Shown: positions 55,470-64,000 of the stretch, piece by piece
Layout: each line of letters starts with the position of its first letter
How positions within the stretch are numbered: position 1 is the first letter of the stretch
From: Ahaetulla prasina
Taxonomy: Eukaryota; Chordata; Lepidosauria; Squamata; Colubridae
Assembly: GCF_028640845.1 (NCBI RefSeq)
Contig: NC_080546.1
Span: 19,809,020 to 19,873,019 of the forward strand
Length of the DNA stretch: 64,000 nucleotides
Reading direction: 5' to 3'
Program-made: the position numbers and the translations under genes
Notes under the pieces: generated by a model
Databases searched by the model: none
What the model was told of the DNA's origin: nothing
What the model saw: the letters and a program-made list of their open reading frames with translations, nothing else

Positions 55470-55470
<1 letters not shown>
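55395..55470 (+). mobile_element. LINE tail leading into GATA repeat
   Basis: 'attgcacgctgcccagagtc' and 'gtctctaaattagata' is a retroelement tail whose last bases merge into the microsatellite. Confidence 0.5.
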
Positions 55471-55542
<72 letters not shown>

Positions 55543-55575
55543 GGATGGATGGATGAATGATAGGTAGGTAGGTAG
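55471..55575. repeat. (GATA)n tract with GGAT and GGTA edges
   Basis: About 17 GATA units (55471-55540), then GGAT units and GGTA units. GATA is the core of the snake Bkm repeat. Confidence 0.95.
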
Positions 55576-55578
55576 ATA

Positions 55579-55867
55579 CAGTGGTGGGATTCAAAAATTT
55601 TTACTACTGGTTCTGTGGGCAAGGCTTGGTGGGTATGGCATGATGGGCGTGGCGGGGAAGGATACTGTAAAATCTCCATTCCCACCCCACTCCAGGGGAA
55701 TGTTACTGCAAAATCCCCATTTCCTCCTGATCAGCTGGGACTTGGCAGGCAGAGAATAGATGGGGGTGGGGCCAGTCAGAGGTGGTATTTACTGGTTCTC
55801 TGCACTACTCAAAATTTCCGCTCCTGGTTCTCCAGAACAGGTCAGAACCTGCTGTATACCATCTCTG
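55579..55867. mobile_element. hAT MITE inside the GATA tract
   Basis: Ends CAGTGGTGGGATTCAAAAA and CTGTATACCATCTCTG; flanks ggtagata (55571-55578) and gggagata (55868-55875) match at 7 of 8. GATA repeats lie on both sides, so it entered the microsatellite. Confidence 0.8.
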
Positions 55868-55870
55868 GGG

Positions 55871-55882
55871 AGATAGATAGAT

Positions 55883-55945
<63 letters not shown>
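55871..55945. repeat. (GATA)n tract
   Basis: About 18 units with one TGATA interruption; the right part of the tract split by the hAT MITE. Confidence 0.95.
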
Positions 55946-55949
55946 CTTT

Positions 55950-57025
55950 ACTTGAGGTTGTCATTGTCAGATGTCATATAGATGTATCTGATTTAATGTG
56001 AAAGGTGGAGACTAGGTGGGATGTATCCAGAGATTCTGCTTGACAGAAAGACCAACACCATAGTCAAGAGAAGCCAGAATGTAAGAAGCATTGACAGAAC
56101 AGGAAGAAACTGAAAACACCCTTCATGACATGCAATAGATTGCTATTAGAAAATAGGTTATCAAGAATACTCTGTGTTTTTGCCGGTTTTATAAGAGAGG
56201 TAGTGGAAGATGCCATGTTGCTGACAAGTATAGAAATCAGAGGTGTTGCATGACAAAGAAGAGCCGCAATATTTCATTTATGGTTAAAGGCTATCCATTA
56301 TTTTATATGGGCAACCGGAAATTTGAAAAAAAAAATGTAGACAAGATTTGTAGCATAAACACACATGATCATGTGGGTTGTTGTTTGTTTGTTTTGAGAT
56401 CATCAGTTTTACTTTCAAACAAGAGAGTTAGCAATGTTGCCAGGATTGTTAAAAGATTGCCCATGAAGTGTGTTTTTAAAGAAGACTGTTCAGACGTGTC
56501 ATCCAAAGTCAGTCCAAGGTTTTCAACCAGGCCTAAGGTCTTAGGTTCAAGAATGGATCTGGGGACACATGGGGATCACAACCAAACCAGATGTTGTTTC
56601 CAACAAAGAGAACGTAGATAAAACAGATGAACTGCAGCTAACCGTCCCTAATCAGAATGTTTACTCTACTGCTTGGCAAGAATCTAATAGATCCGTTTTG
56701 CTCTTCTTTGTATTGATCAGGTATGGGGACTAGGGGGCCTTAAGACCTATCTGACTAGGTGTTTTTTTGTGATTGATCAGCCTCCTGTGATGTCTGGCTT
56801 TGACCTTCATGAGGCTGACTTTCCATAAGCTGGAGCAACATCTTCAGATTCAGATTCATAAGGTGACTCCAGAACTTTGGCCGTGATAGTACATGATCTG
56901 CATCATATTTCTCTTCGCAATATGAAGTCAATATCTGGGTGTAAAATATTTTTCAGTAAGCTTCTCCACTCTTTTCCTTCTCCAAAGGAAGCAATATCTC
57001 CCTTTCCCCATCCCCAAATTTATCA
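55950..57025. other. unassigned stretch
   Basis: Nothing recognised. The frame at 56250-56621 shows no known motif. Confidence 0.4.
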
Positions 57026-57033
57026 TTTGGATT

Positions 57034-57481
57034 CAGGGGTGAAATGTAAAATTTGTTACTACCGGTTCTGTGGGAGTGGCTTGGTGTGTGTGGAGGGGGT
57101 AATGTGACTGGGTGGGCGTGGCCAACTTTCTTTTTTCTTTTTACTTTTAAAAGCATTTTTTCTACAACCTCTTTGGCCGAATAGCTTATAGAAAACATGC
57201 TTTTAAAAGCCTATGATGATCAGGCAACTCAGCTGGGATCGCCAGAGGAAAAAAAGCTTTTAAAGGGTTCTTATGATCCCAGCTGAATTGCCTGATCACC
57301 AGAACCTTTTAAAAGCATTTTTTCTACAATCTTTTTGGCCAAATCTTTTAAAAGGTTCTGGCGATCCCAGTTGATCATCCCAGTTGATCAGAGGCGATCC
57401 CAGCTGATCAGAGGCTTTTTTTTTACTTTTAAAAGCATTTTTTGGGGCGATCCAGTCTGAACCAGGAGCATTTCACCCCTG
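57034..57481. mobile_element. hAT MITE (ACCGGTT family, GGAGCATTTCACC end)
   Basis: Ends CAGGGGTGAAATG and CCAGGAGCATTTCACCCCTG; flanks tttggatt (57026-57033) and attggatt (57482-57489) match at 7 of 8. The inside is built of inverted units around cttttaaaagc and gatcccagctga. Confidence 0.85.
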
Positions 57482-57498
57482 ATTGGATTGCTATCACA

Positions 57499-57737
57499 GC
57501 TATGAGTGGTGCAATGGCCTAGAGGTAGAGCTCTTGTTTCATAATCTGGAGGTTGTGAGTTCGATCCTAAGTAGAGGCTGATATTTTTCTCTCTCTGGGC
57601 ACAATAAGAATATATCTGCTGAATAAATCTTTGCATTGGCGGACAGGAAGAGCATCTGGCCAGTAAACACTCTGCTAGCGCAATTCAGTTGTCCAGACTC
57701 CACCCTGCAAGGGATTATGGGGTCATTAAAAGAAGAT
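57499..57737 (+). mobile_element. Sauria-type SINE, full length
   Basis: Head gctatgagtggtgcaatggc, B box gtgagttcgatcctaag (57557-57573), body 'gaatatatctgctgaata', Bov-B-like tail gggattatggggtcattaaa. Perfect 13-bp flank gattgctatcaca (57486-57498, 57738-57750), which overlaps the right flank of the hAT next to it. Confidence 0.9.
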
Positions 57738-57754
57738 GATTGCTATCACAACTT

Positions 57755-58860
57755 TGGAATCGAGGGGAACAACATGGGACTCATGTTGTTTTACATTCAG
57801 TTCCAGGGTTTTATAGTTTATTACAAAATTTAGATGGAAACAACCACATAGATGGTTACTTGAGTATAATGCCATTATCATCATCACTACCATTTTGAAG
57901 GCTGAGGTGTGGTCAGAATTAAATAATAAAGCTTTCTGTATGCTTTTTTAAATTTGTAATTTTTTTCATTTCAAAAGCATAATACTGTGTTTTCCAGAAG
58001 TTTTCCATTGAGTGTGAGGGATGTTAATTTGGGAGTGAGATTGCTTTTTATCAGTCAAAGTTGTATATTAATCCACAGTTCTACTAAAAAAAAAAAAAGA
58101 AAATTAATGGATTTTAATGGAAACCTCAGGATGTCTGGAGGAAATTAAGCGTTACTGAGCTTTTTCAGTCAGTCATATTTCTTCTCTGAGGGACCATAGT
58201 TACATGTTTATAAATATCTGTGCTACCACAGTTGATAAGGGGAAAGCAAATTCCTTCAGCACTTAGGGACATAAAATAGATAAAAGTAATTTATCTATTC
58301 AGGTCTTTGAAGAAATAATTTAGCATCTGAAATATGTTTCCTTGAACTGCAATCTGCATAGGGATGAAATCATTGTCAATCTACAGAAGATATAGTATAT
58401 TTATTATTTTATAGGGTCGTGAATACTTTTCAAAGGAAGTGCAAGCACAATTCCTTTCTTCTGTTCTGAAAAACATGGGTACAACCATCTTGTTCAGGTT
58501 TCTGAATAAATCTGGAAAATATGCTCTATTTTCTATAATAACAATATTCTGGAAGATATTACCAATAGAAGTGAATGTATGTAGTTCAGAGACCTTGGTG
58601 CTCTCTGAGCTTGGGGTTTGCTTGAAGTTGGGTTTCGTTATAGGTAACATCTTCAGTGCTACTGAGTTGATGTTTGTTCCATATTTATAGCATGTGGCTT
58701 TCTCCTTGTTAATTCCTTGATTAACTTTATCACTACAGCACAACCAAAGCAAACTTTAAAAATGATAACACTGCCATACAGCAAAAACAACTCAGAAACA
58801 ACCAACAGGTTATTAGAACCACACTGTGTTACCATACTACAGAAACCAACTAAAATCCTC
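57755..58860. other. AT-rich stretch, nothing recognised
   Basis: A minus-strand frame at 58381-58752 (123 codons) has no recognisable domain. Confidence 0.45.
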
Positions 58861-58864
58861 CAAA

Positions 58865-59190
58865 ACAGAATAGCATAGAATAGAATTTTTTATTGGTCAA
58901 GTGTGATTGGACACACAAGGAATTTGTCTTGGTGCATATGCTCTCAGTGTACATAAAAGAAAAGATACGTTCATCAAGAATCATAAGGTTACAACACTTA
59001 ATGATAGTCATAGAGTACAAATAAGCAATCAGGAACCAATCAATATCAATATAAATAGTCAGGATACAAGCAACAAAGTTACAGTCATACAGTCCTAAGT
59101 GGAAGGAGATGGGTGATGGGAACGATGAGAAGATTAATAGTAGTGCAGACGTAGTAAATAGTTTGACAGTGTTGAGGGAATCCTCCAAAA
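58865..59190 (-). mobile_element. LINE 3' end with ATTCTATT tail
   Basis: Minus sense: '...gtgtccaatcacacttgac' then caataaaaaattctattcta. Non-coding 3' UTR, 5'-truncated. Confidence 0.6.
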
Positions 59191-59239
59191 CATCTTAAGT
59201 AAACCAAAAACTCAGTAATCCCAGAAGGGGGGGAAAAAA

Positions 59240-59900
59240 TCAAGAATCATCTACAACTTACAGTACAGTACACTATGTAGGAGAGACAAGTAGAAGACTA
59301 GAAAAGCAGATTGATAAACCCCATCTAGCAGTCACAACGAAAGCTCTTTAAAATTATAGCACATGGACAGACTCAACTGGAATAGACTCAACTGGAACGG
59401 GACTCAACATAGTTTCAACTGGAAATATCTGAACATTCTGAACAAAGTTAACTCTAAAAATTGTGAGGTAATTCCTAGAGGCTTGGAATTCAGGCAAATC
59501 AGACATAAATAGACACAGAGATAAACCATATTTACACATCATTCAAAAGAGACAATAAAAAAAGCTAAGAAGAAGACAAAACTACATCTCCAACAGCCAG
59601 ATAAGCAAAGATTAACACCAGATAAACAATCAAGCAGAAAACAATACCCTAATCAAGATACTACTAAGGAGACAAACAATCAGGCAGACAAACAATTATA
59701 CGGAAAACTATAGCCTATCAAGGAACTAGCAGGGAGAAAACCATACACCTCCCCAAAACTGGTAGGATACAAGCTATTGTATATAAACAGGGAGCAAACC
59801 CTATACTCACTAATACTGATGATGTTACCTACTCAAGTAATGAAATGTCAACCAAACAACCAAGTTCAGAGAGCACCTATGACTCCACATAAAAATAAAT
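59240..59900 (+). pseudogene. Penelope-like element, nuclease and tail (family 4)
   Basis: YVGETSRRLEKQI (about 59273-59312) is the second GIY-YIG motif with its Arg helix, followed in the same frame by the conserved TKAL block. A Gln/Lys-rich tail (about 59540-59700) and a hammerhead-like core at 59816-59849 follow. The reverse transcriptase is absent. The frame has stops. Confidence 0.6.
59816..59849 (+). ncRNA. hammerhead-like core (best copy)
   Basis: CUGAUGA (59816-59822), stem II from GUUACC/UACUC and AAGUAAU, GAAA (59842-59845), then UGUC. CUGAUGA and GAAA are the canonical core bases. The distant strand with the cleavage site was not located with certainty. Confidence 0.55.
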
Positions 59901-60122
59901 ATCTGCAGGAAGTCTACACTAAACGAAACCGAAAACTATGTATTTTATGAACGTTATTCTGAATGGTGGATTTTAACATTGGGTATAATGGTAGAATCTA
60001 AAATAATAATTCAAGAAGTTGATAATTGCGAAATCTAAGTTCCTAGACTGGAATAAGATGTCTTCTCTGTCACCATCAATAGCAGAGAAAGTATCTGTTA
60101 ACGTAAGTAGTTGAAGGGTTAT

Positions 60123-60440
60123 GTTGTGCCTCGTCCTCCCTCCTCTCCTCAACCGGGCCCCTCCCGTCTCCTCCCGGGCCTGCTATCAGATTCGGAGTCT
60201 GATAATGAAGATGAACGGCCTTTCATGCCTCCCGCCCCCAGCTCTGGCCCCATGTCCGGACAGGATGTCAGGAATGAACAAACAAATCTCACTCCTACCG
60301 GGTGTGAGCAGGGAGCCAGCCACGTGCTGGAATTACCAACAGCAGATCCAGCTGAAGAGAATTCACAGTGGGAGGATCCCCGCTTCTGGAGATCTGAGAG
60401 GCGATGTCAGCAGAAGGAAGGGAGGGGCAGGCCTGGATAA
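60123..60440 (+). other. open frame in the U3 of LTR family A, copy 4
   Basis: About 105 codons open from base 2 of the LTR to TAA at 60438-60440. Order: VVPRPPSSPQPGPS, acidic SDSESDNEDE, a Ser/Thr middle, then EDPRFWRSERRCQQKEGRG. The ATG at 60111 lies in the flank and is accidental, so within the LTR there is no start at its beginning. It may be the C-terminal end of the last provirus gene. Confidence 0.5.
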
Positions 60441-60480
60441 GTGCTGGGTCATGGAGCCACACCCCACAGCCTATATAAAG
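60441..60480 (+). promoter_or_regulatory. LTR core promoter (CACCC box and TATA box)
   Basis: ggagccacaccccaca (60454-60469) holds a CACCC-type site and TATATAAA is at 60472-60479. The same pair is kept in family A copies 1-3 and, with a different TATA spelling, in family B. Confidence 0.7.
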
Positions 60481-60679
60481 GACCAGCTTGAGTCAAGCAA
60501 CTTTGAGTCAAGCAAAAGTCTCATTTAGTTTGCTGAAGTCACAACTTGGATTCCTGCCTGCCCTGAGAAATCTGAAAGGAATTTGGCAAAGCTGCAGAGG
60601 CTTTGTTGCCACGCTTGATACGGACTTCCTAGAGCCAGTCATCGGAGGGGGAGGGGGACATGACAGGTTAATTGCATAG

Positions 60680-61055
60680 TCATTTTTAAAATGTGATACA
60701 GTTATAGAGCAATTTTGTATCAGGCTTATTTCATAATTGTGTCTCCATGTAGATGACATCTGCTCATTCTCAAATCTTTAGTTTAACCTTGTGTCAAGTA
60801 CTGGTGGCATATATGAATGAACTGTTGCTCATCGAAGATGACAGACAAGATCATGATACTGCTACTTACCTATCCAGGTGCAATGTTGTTTCGTTGAATC
60901 AAGCAATGAGCAATCAAGCGGTGGGGGAAAAATAATGGATGTGTGTACATGAAATTGTCTACGTGGTTAAAAAAAAAAAGCAGGTAATACCCTACAGAAA
61001 TTAAACCAATACATTCTATAGAAATCCTTCATTATGTAAACTGATGAAGTACCAC
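60680..61055. other. unassigned stretch
   Basis: Nothing recognised. Confidence 0.4.
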
Positions 61056-61059
61056 AAAC

Positions 61060-61135
61060 TTTTACCTGTAAGCCGCCTTGAGTCGCCATGGGCGAATAGG
61101 CAGCAATATAAATTCCCTAAATAAAATAAATAAAC
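61060..61135 (+). mobile_element. LINE/SINE tail fragment
   Basis: 'ctgtaagccgccttgagtcg', 'gcagcaatataaattcc' and an AAATAAAATAAATAAA end. Confidence 0.5.
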
Positions 61136-61555
61136 ACACTTTTATTCTAAGCTTGGAGAGAGGATCCTGGAATCATTGCAATGTCAATTCCTGAAGGAAT
61201 GGCAAGTCGTAAAACAAACAAGCAAATCAGTAAAATAACACAAACAAATTCGTAATCTCAGTTATGCCAGTTGTTGACTTTTGAAATAATTACAATAGAA
61301 TAGAATTTTGAAATAATTACAATAGAATAATTACATTGAAATAATATCTTACGGAATTAATTTGAGAGCAGAGATTAAAAATAATCCCTCATTATCCAAG
61401 GTCTTTTCAAACCTAAGCCACTTTTTATTGTACTTTGTTGGGAGAAACTAATGTCAGGAAAAGAAAGTATGCGTTTAGGGTAAACTTTCTAGAAATGGTG
61501 GTCACAGAGCTACACGTGCTCTCTAGCCAAGGATCATTTGGGGCAGGGACAGGGA

Positions 61556-61818
61556 CAGGGGTGAAATCCAGCAGAAAACCAGTAGCGGAAATTTTGAGCA
61601 GTTCGGAGAACCGGCAAATACCACCTCTGGCTGGCCCCAGTGTGGGATGGGAATGGGGGTTTTGCAGTTTCCTTCCCCTGGAGTGGGGTGGGAATGGAGA
61701 TTTTGCAGTATCCTTCCCCTGCCATGCCCCCCCCCCAAGCCACACCCACCAAGCCACACCACGTCCACCAAGCCATGACCACAGAACCGGCAGTAAACAA
61801 ATTTGGATTTCACCTGTG
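61556..61818. mobile_element. hAT MITE (ACCGGTT family)
   Basis: Starts CAGGGGTGAAATCCAGCAG (perhaps already at 61550, where cagggacaggg is duplicated) and ends GGATTTCACCTGTG. Flanks ggcaggga and ggcagggg match at 7 of 8 if the earlier start is used. It is close to 28399-28950 without the SINE. Confidence 0.75.
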
Positions 61819-61819
61819 G

Positions 61820-62180
61820 GCAGGGGATAAAATTTTCTAGGGTTTAGAATCAGATTGTACTTTTTTACTCTTCGGTTCATTCTGCTTTTTTCCCATATGT
61901 CACACATTTTAGAGTGCAAGTTATTCGACAAAGGCCTGAGGTTTTTTTTGTTTTTGGTTAGTTTTTCATTTTATGGAAGCTGTTCTGAGAACTCTGTAAG
62001 CAGAAGGTGAGAATAACAAATGCAGTAAGTAACTAAAAATCTGAGTCACTATACTATAAATAAATACAATTCTGATTCAGCATTGCCAATTGTACTTTCA
62101 AAGCGAGAGGCCTAAAATATCTTTTAGCTTAAGCACTGGTTTTAATTTTGATTTTGTTTTTAAATGTCGACATTTTGTTT
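61820..62180. other. unassigned stretch
   Basis: Nothing recognised. Confidence 0.4.
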
Positions 62181-62184
62181 TGTT

Positions 62185-63100
62185 TTGCACATTTTGTTAC
62201 TGTAAACCTTGTTGACAATGAAGATATTGAAGTGATGGATAGTTTCGGCCTTTTGAGATTAACCATCAATACTAAAGGAACAAGGGGTCAAGAAATCTGT
62301 CACAGATTAGCGTCTCGCTGGAGCAGCCACGAAGGCCTTGAAAAAGATATTTTCAACACCATGATATCTCTCTGCCTACAAGAAGAAAATAATGCAAGCC
62401 ACAATATTCTCTGTGAAATTTGGACTTTGGAGAAGCAGAATGAAAAAAGGACTGATGCTTCTGAACTCTGATGTTGGAGAAGATGTTATTCTCAGAATAA
62501 CATGGGTAGCTCAGAAAACAGTCATGAAAGCCTTGAAAAAGATATAGTCAAGTAAATCAACTCAGAATTTTCACTTGAGGCACAAGTGGCCAGGATCAAA
62601 TTATATCCTACCTTGGAAAACATTATATGAAGACATGGCTCTCCGAAAAGCTCCTAATGCTTAAAAAGAATGGAAGGAAAGAGAAGAGGAACCAGTAGCA
62701 AGGAGAATAGACCAGAGGTGAGTTTCACATAATTTTACCACTGGTTTGCTGCACACCAAAAATGTGAGTGTGCACGTGCGCAAGCTCACTTCCTTCGCAC
62801 GTGTGCCTTCTGTGCATGCAGTTTGCTCACACATATGTCTTGCATGCATGCACACAGCTTAGAAAATGTGGCTAAATAGAATGGCATAGCACCGGAGTCA
62901 CCACTACTATTTCGTCTGAACCGGTACGAACCGTCTGAATACCACCACTGGAATAGACTCAATTACGCTGGCAATGAATATGCCATTGGAAGACATGAAA
63001 GGACAGGTTAGGGACAGATCATCATCACCATGACTTCATGGCACATAATCAATTACAAAATCTAGTACGACAAATGACTAGAAGGCAAAACCTGAAGGAT
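62185..63100 (+). pseudogene. Bov-B/RTE-type LINE ORF2 C terminus, decayed
   Basis: DIEVMDSFGLLRL, then ICHRLA (usually IKRRL), EIWTLEKQNEKRTDASEL (about 62417-62471; usually CESWTL...DAFEL) and, after a hAT insert, 'ITLAMNMPLEDMKGQVRDR' (about 62965-63020). These are consecutive landmarks of the RTE/Bov-B reverse transcriptase end. Stops, gaps and substitutions show long decay. Confidence 0.6.
62713..62950. mobile_element. hAT MITE inside the RTE remnant (undivided relative of 15009-17226)
   Basis: Ends CAGAGGTGAGTTTCAC and CTGAATACCACCACTG; perfect 8-bp flank gaatagac (62705-62712, 62951-62958). The middle gcatgcacacagcttagaaa / atgtggctaaatagaatgg is where the relative at 15009 is split. 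Confidence 0.9.
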
Positions 63101-63273
63101 ACAACTTATTCATGACGGAAGGGCAGGAGGAAATGGTATTATACTATTTGTGAAAGGGGTGTACTTATTTGTAGAGGTTTGAGCGTTTGAGTGCCGTGTT
63201 CCAGCTGTGAACATTGTGATAAGAACACCACGCTATAGAATGGCCGTATTGTTTGTACGCGTGTGTGTGTGTG

Positions 63274-63803
63274 TGTTCTGACCCAGCTCCCCAAACACAA
63301 CAAACCCTCTGAAATCAATCGATGATTCCTTTGTTAGGAGCGCCAGCAGCCCCAGTGAAAAGTCTCTGCCGCACAGCAGGCTAACAAATGTATCTGGCAG
63401 GAAGCTGAATAGTTGTCCGCCACACTTATTCATTTCCGCCCCCTGCCTTTTATCCCCAGAGCTAGGGTGGGGCTTCGCTAGCAGCGGTGACTCTTCCTTC
63501 TCGAGGATGGGCCAATAGATTTTGACTGCTCTCTTCTCTGCCTTCTGCACATCCGCGCATCAGGCACTGGACCCAGCTGTTTTTCCTCTTCTTTATCAGC
63601 CACCTCCAGACTTGGGGCTGTTGGCTTTCCATCTGAGGGCTGATGGACGGCCCAGTTTCTACCTCTGTCTCTCTCTCTCTCTGAGAGCTCCATTCCTTCT
63701 TCCCTTTGGAGCTCTCAGGTTGCCTTGATGCTGACCCTAACTCTATGCCTCCTCCTCATCTGATTCTGCTGTTGGAGGGACCGGCGGCCATCAGGCCACA
63801 ACA
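63274..63803 (-). mobile_element. solo LTR, family C copy 2
   Basis: Ends TGTTCTGACCC and GGCCACAACA inside a (GT)n tract, so the flank gtgtg on both sides is consistent but weak. Minus sense: a broken U3 frame with VVA, TAESDEEEA and, shifted, GPVPDARMCRRQRREQ, which parallels PVPNARMRRAARRQEQ of copy 1. Confidence 0.7.
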
Positions 63804-63809
63804 GTGTGT

Positions 63810-64000
63810 GTGTGTGTGGGGGGGGTTGCTATAGATACTGGAAATGCAAATCGTACACCACTACGACGAGAAGAAAAAGTGGGCGGTGATGTGTCTTTTT
63901 TACTGATTTAATAAAGCATATTAGAGTTAGGAGTAGACCTAATGACAATGATTTAATGGCACCTAAACAATCATCCAAAACATTCTTGGGTTTTGTAATA
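63810..64000. other. window end
   Basis: A short GT/G run, then unassigned sequence. Confidence 0.3.

Larger units (their letters stand above)
60122..60665 (+). mobile_element. solo LTR, family A copy 4
   Basis: Ends TGTTGTGCCTC and GGACATGACA, perfect 5-bp flank ggtta (60117-60121, 60666-60670). The only family A copy in plus orientation. No internal sequence remains. Confidence 0.9.

Noticed and set aside
56250..56621. 123-codon plus-strand frame
   Set aside because: No recognisable domain; contains a poly-Lys run from an A tract.
58381..58752. 123-codon minus-strand frame
   Set aside because: No domain, signal or repeated relative; length is within chance for this much sequence.
61425..61931. 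168-codon minus-strand frame
   Set aside because: Its centre is the hAT MITE at 61556-61818; similar frames appear in other copies of that MITE.
1..64000. host protein-coding exons
   Set aside because: No frame outside repeats shows a known domain together with plausible splice sites. Short exons could still be missed by eye.

Overview
The window looks like gene-poor vertebrate DNA from a squamate reptile, most probably an advanced snake. The grounds are: two Sauria-type SINEs with a Bov-B-like tail, CR1/L2, RTE/Bov-B, L1 and R4-type LINE remnants, several Penelope-like elements, a SPIN hAT element, dense families of short hAT and Tigger-like non-autonomous transposons, and two GATA (Bkm-type) tracts. 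The species assignment is inference. I found no host protein-coding exon, no true tRNA or rRNA gene, no CRISPR array and no bacterial-style operon. The long open frames lie inside repeats or low-complexity tracts, or are unrecognisable.

Layout. 1-2.6 kb: minus-strand LINE endonuclease region, a GC-rich repeat block and a CR1 3' end. 4.7-10 kb: a possible MITE, a tentative and a clear solo LTR, three hAT elements, a SINE tail and a palindromic TA-flanked element. 11.6-17.3 kb: Penelope-like remnants in head-to-head arms, two solo LTRs, and a deep nest (Penelope inside a LINE 3' end inside a hAT MITE). 18-28 kb: more Penelope arms, SINEs, one solo LTR, Tigger-like MITEs and a CR1. 28-36 kb: a hAT holding a SINE, a triple nest of LTR in LTR in MITE, and a decayed R4-clade LINE cut by two hAT insertions. 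37-45.8 kb: SINEs, hATs, an RTE remnant and two further LTRs. 47.6-55.9 kb: two hATs that used one target octamer, another LTR, SPIN, a SINE split by an L2 and a SINE, and a LINE split by a truncated L1. 57-64 kb: hATs, a Sauria SINE, a Penelope element with a hammerhead-like core, a solo LTR, a Bov-B/RTE remnant and a last LTR at the window edge. AT-rich stretches without recognisable repeats lie between these clusters.

Most insertions can be bounded to the base from target-site duplications (TSDs): 8 bp for hAT, 5 bp for one group of LTRs, 4 bp for another LTR family, and 12-17 bp for SINE and L1. The nests therefore give a relative order of events.

The most unusual signal is in the solo LTRs. 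Several otherwise diverged LTR families carry an open or near-open frame from the first bases of the LTR to just upstream of the promoter. It runs from a Pro/acidic Ser-Glu region to an Arg-rich end, as if the last gene of the provirus ran into its own LTR. The second is that at least three Penelope-like families in the window carry a hammerhead-ribozyme-like core, usually as inverted pairs.
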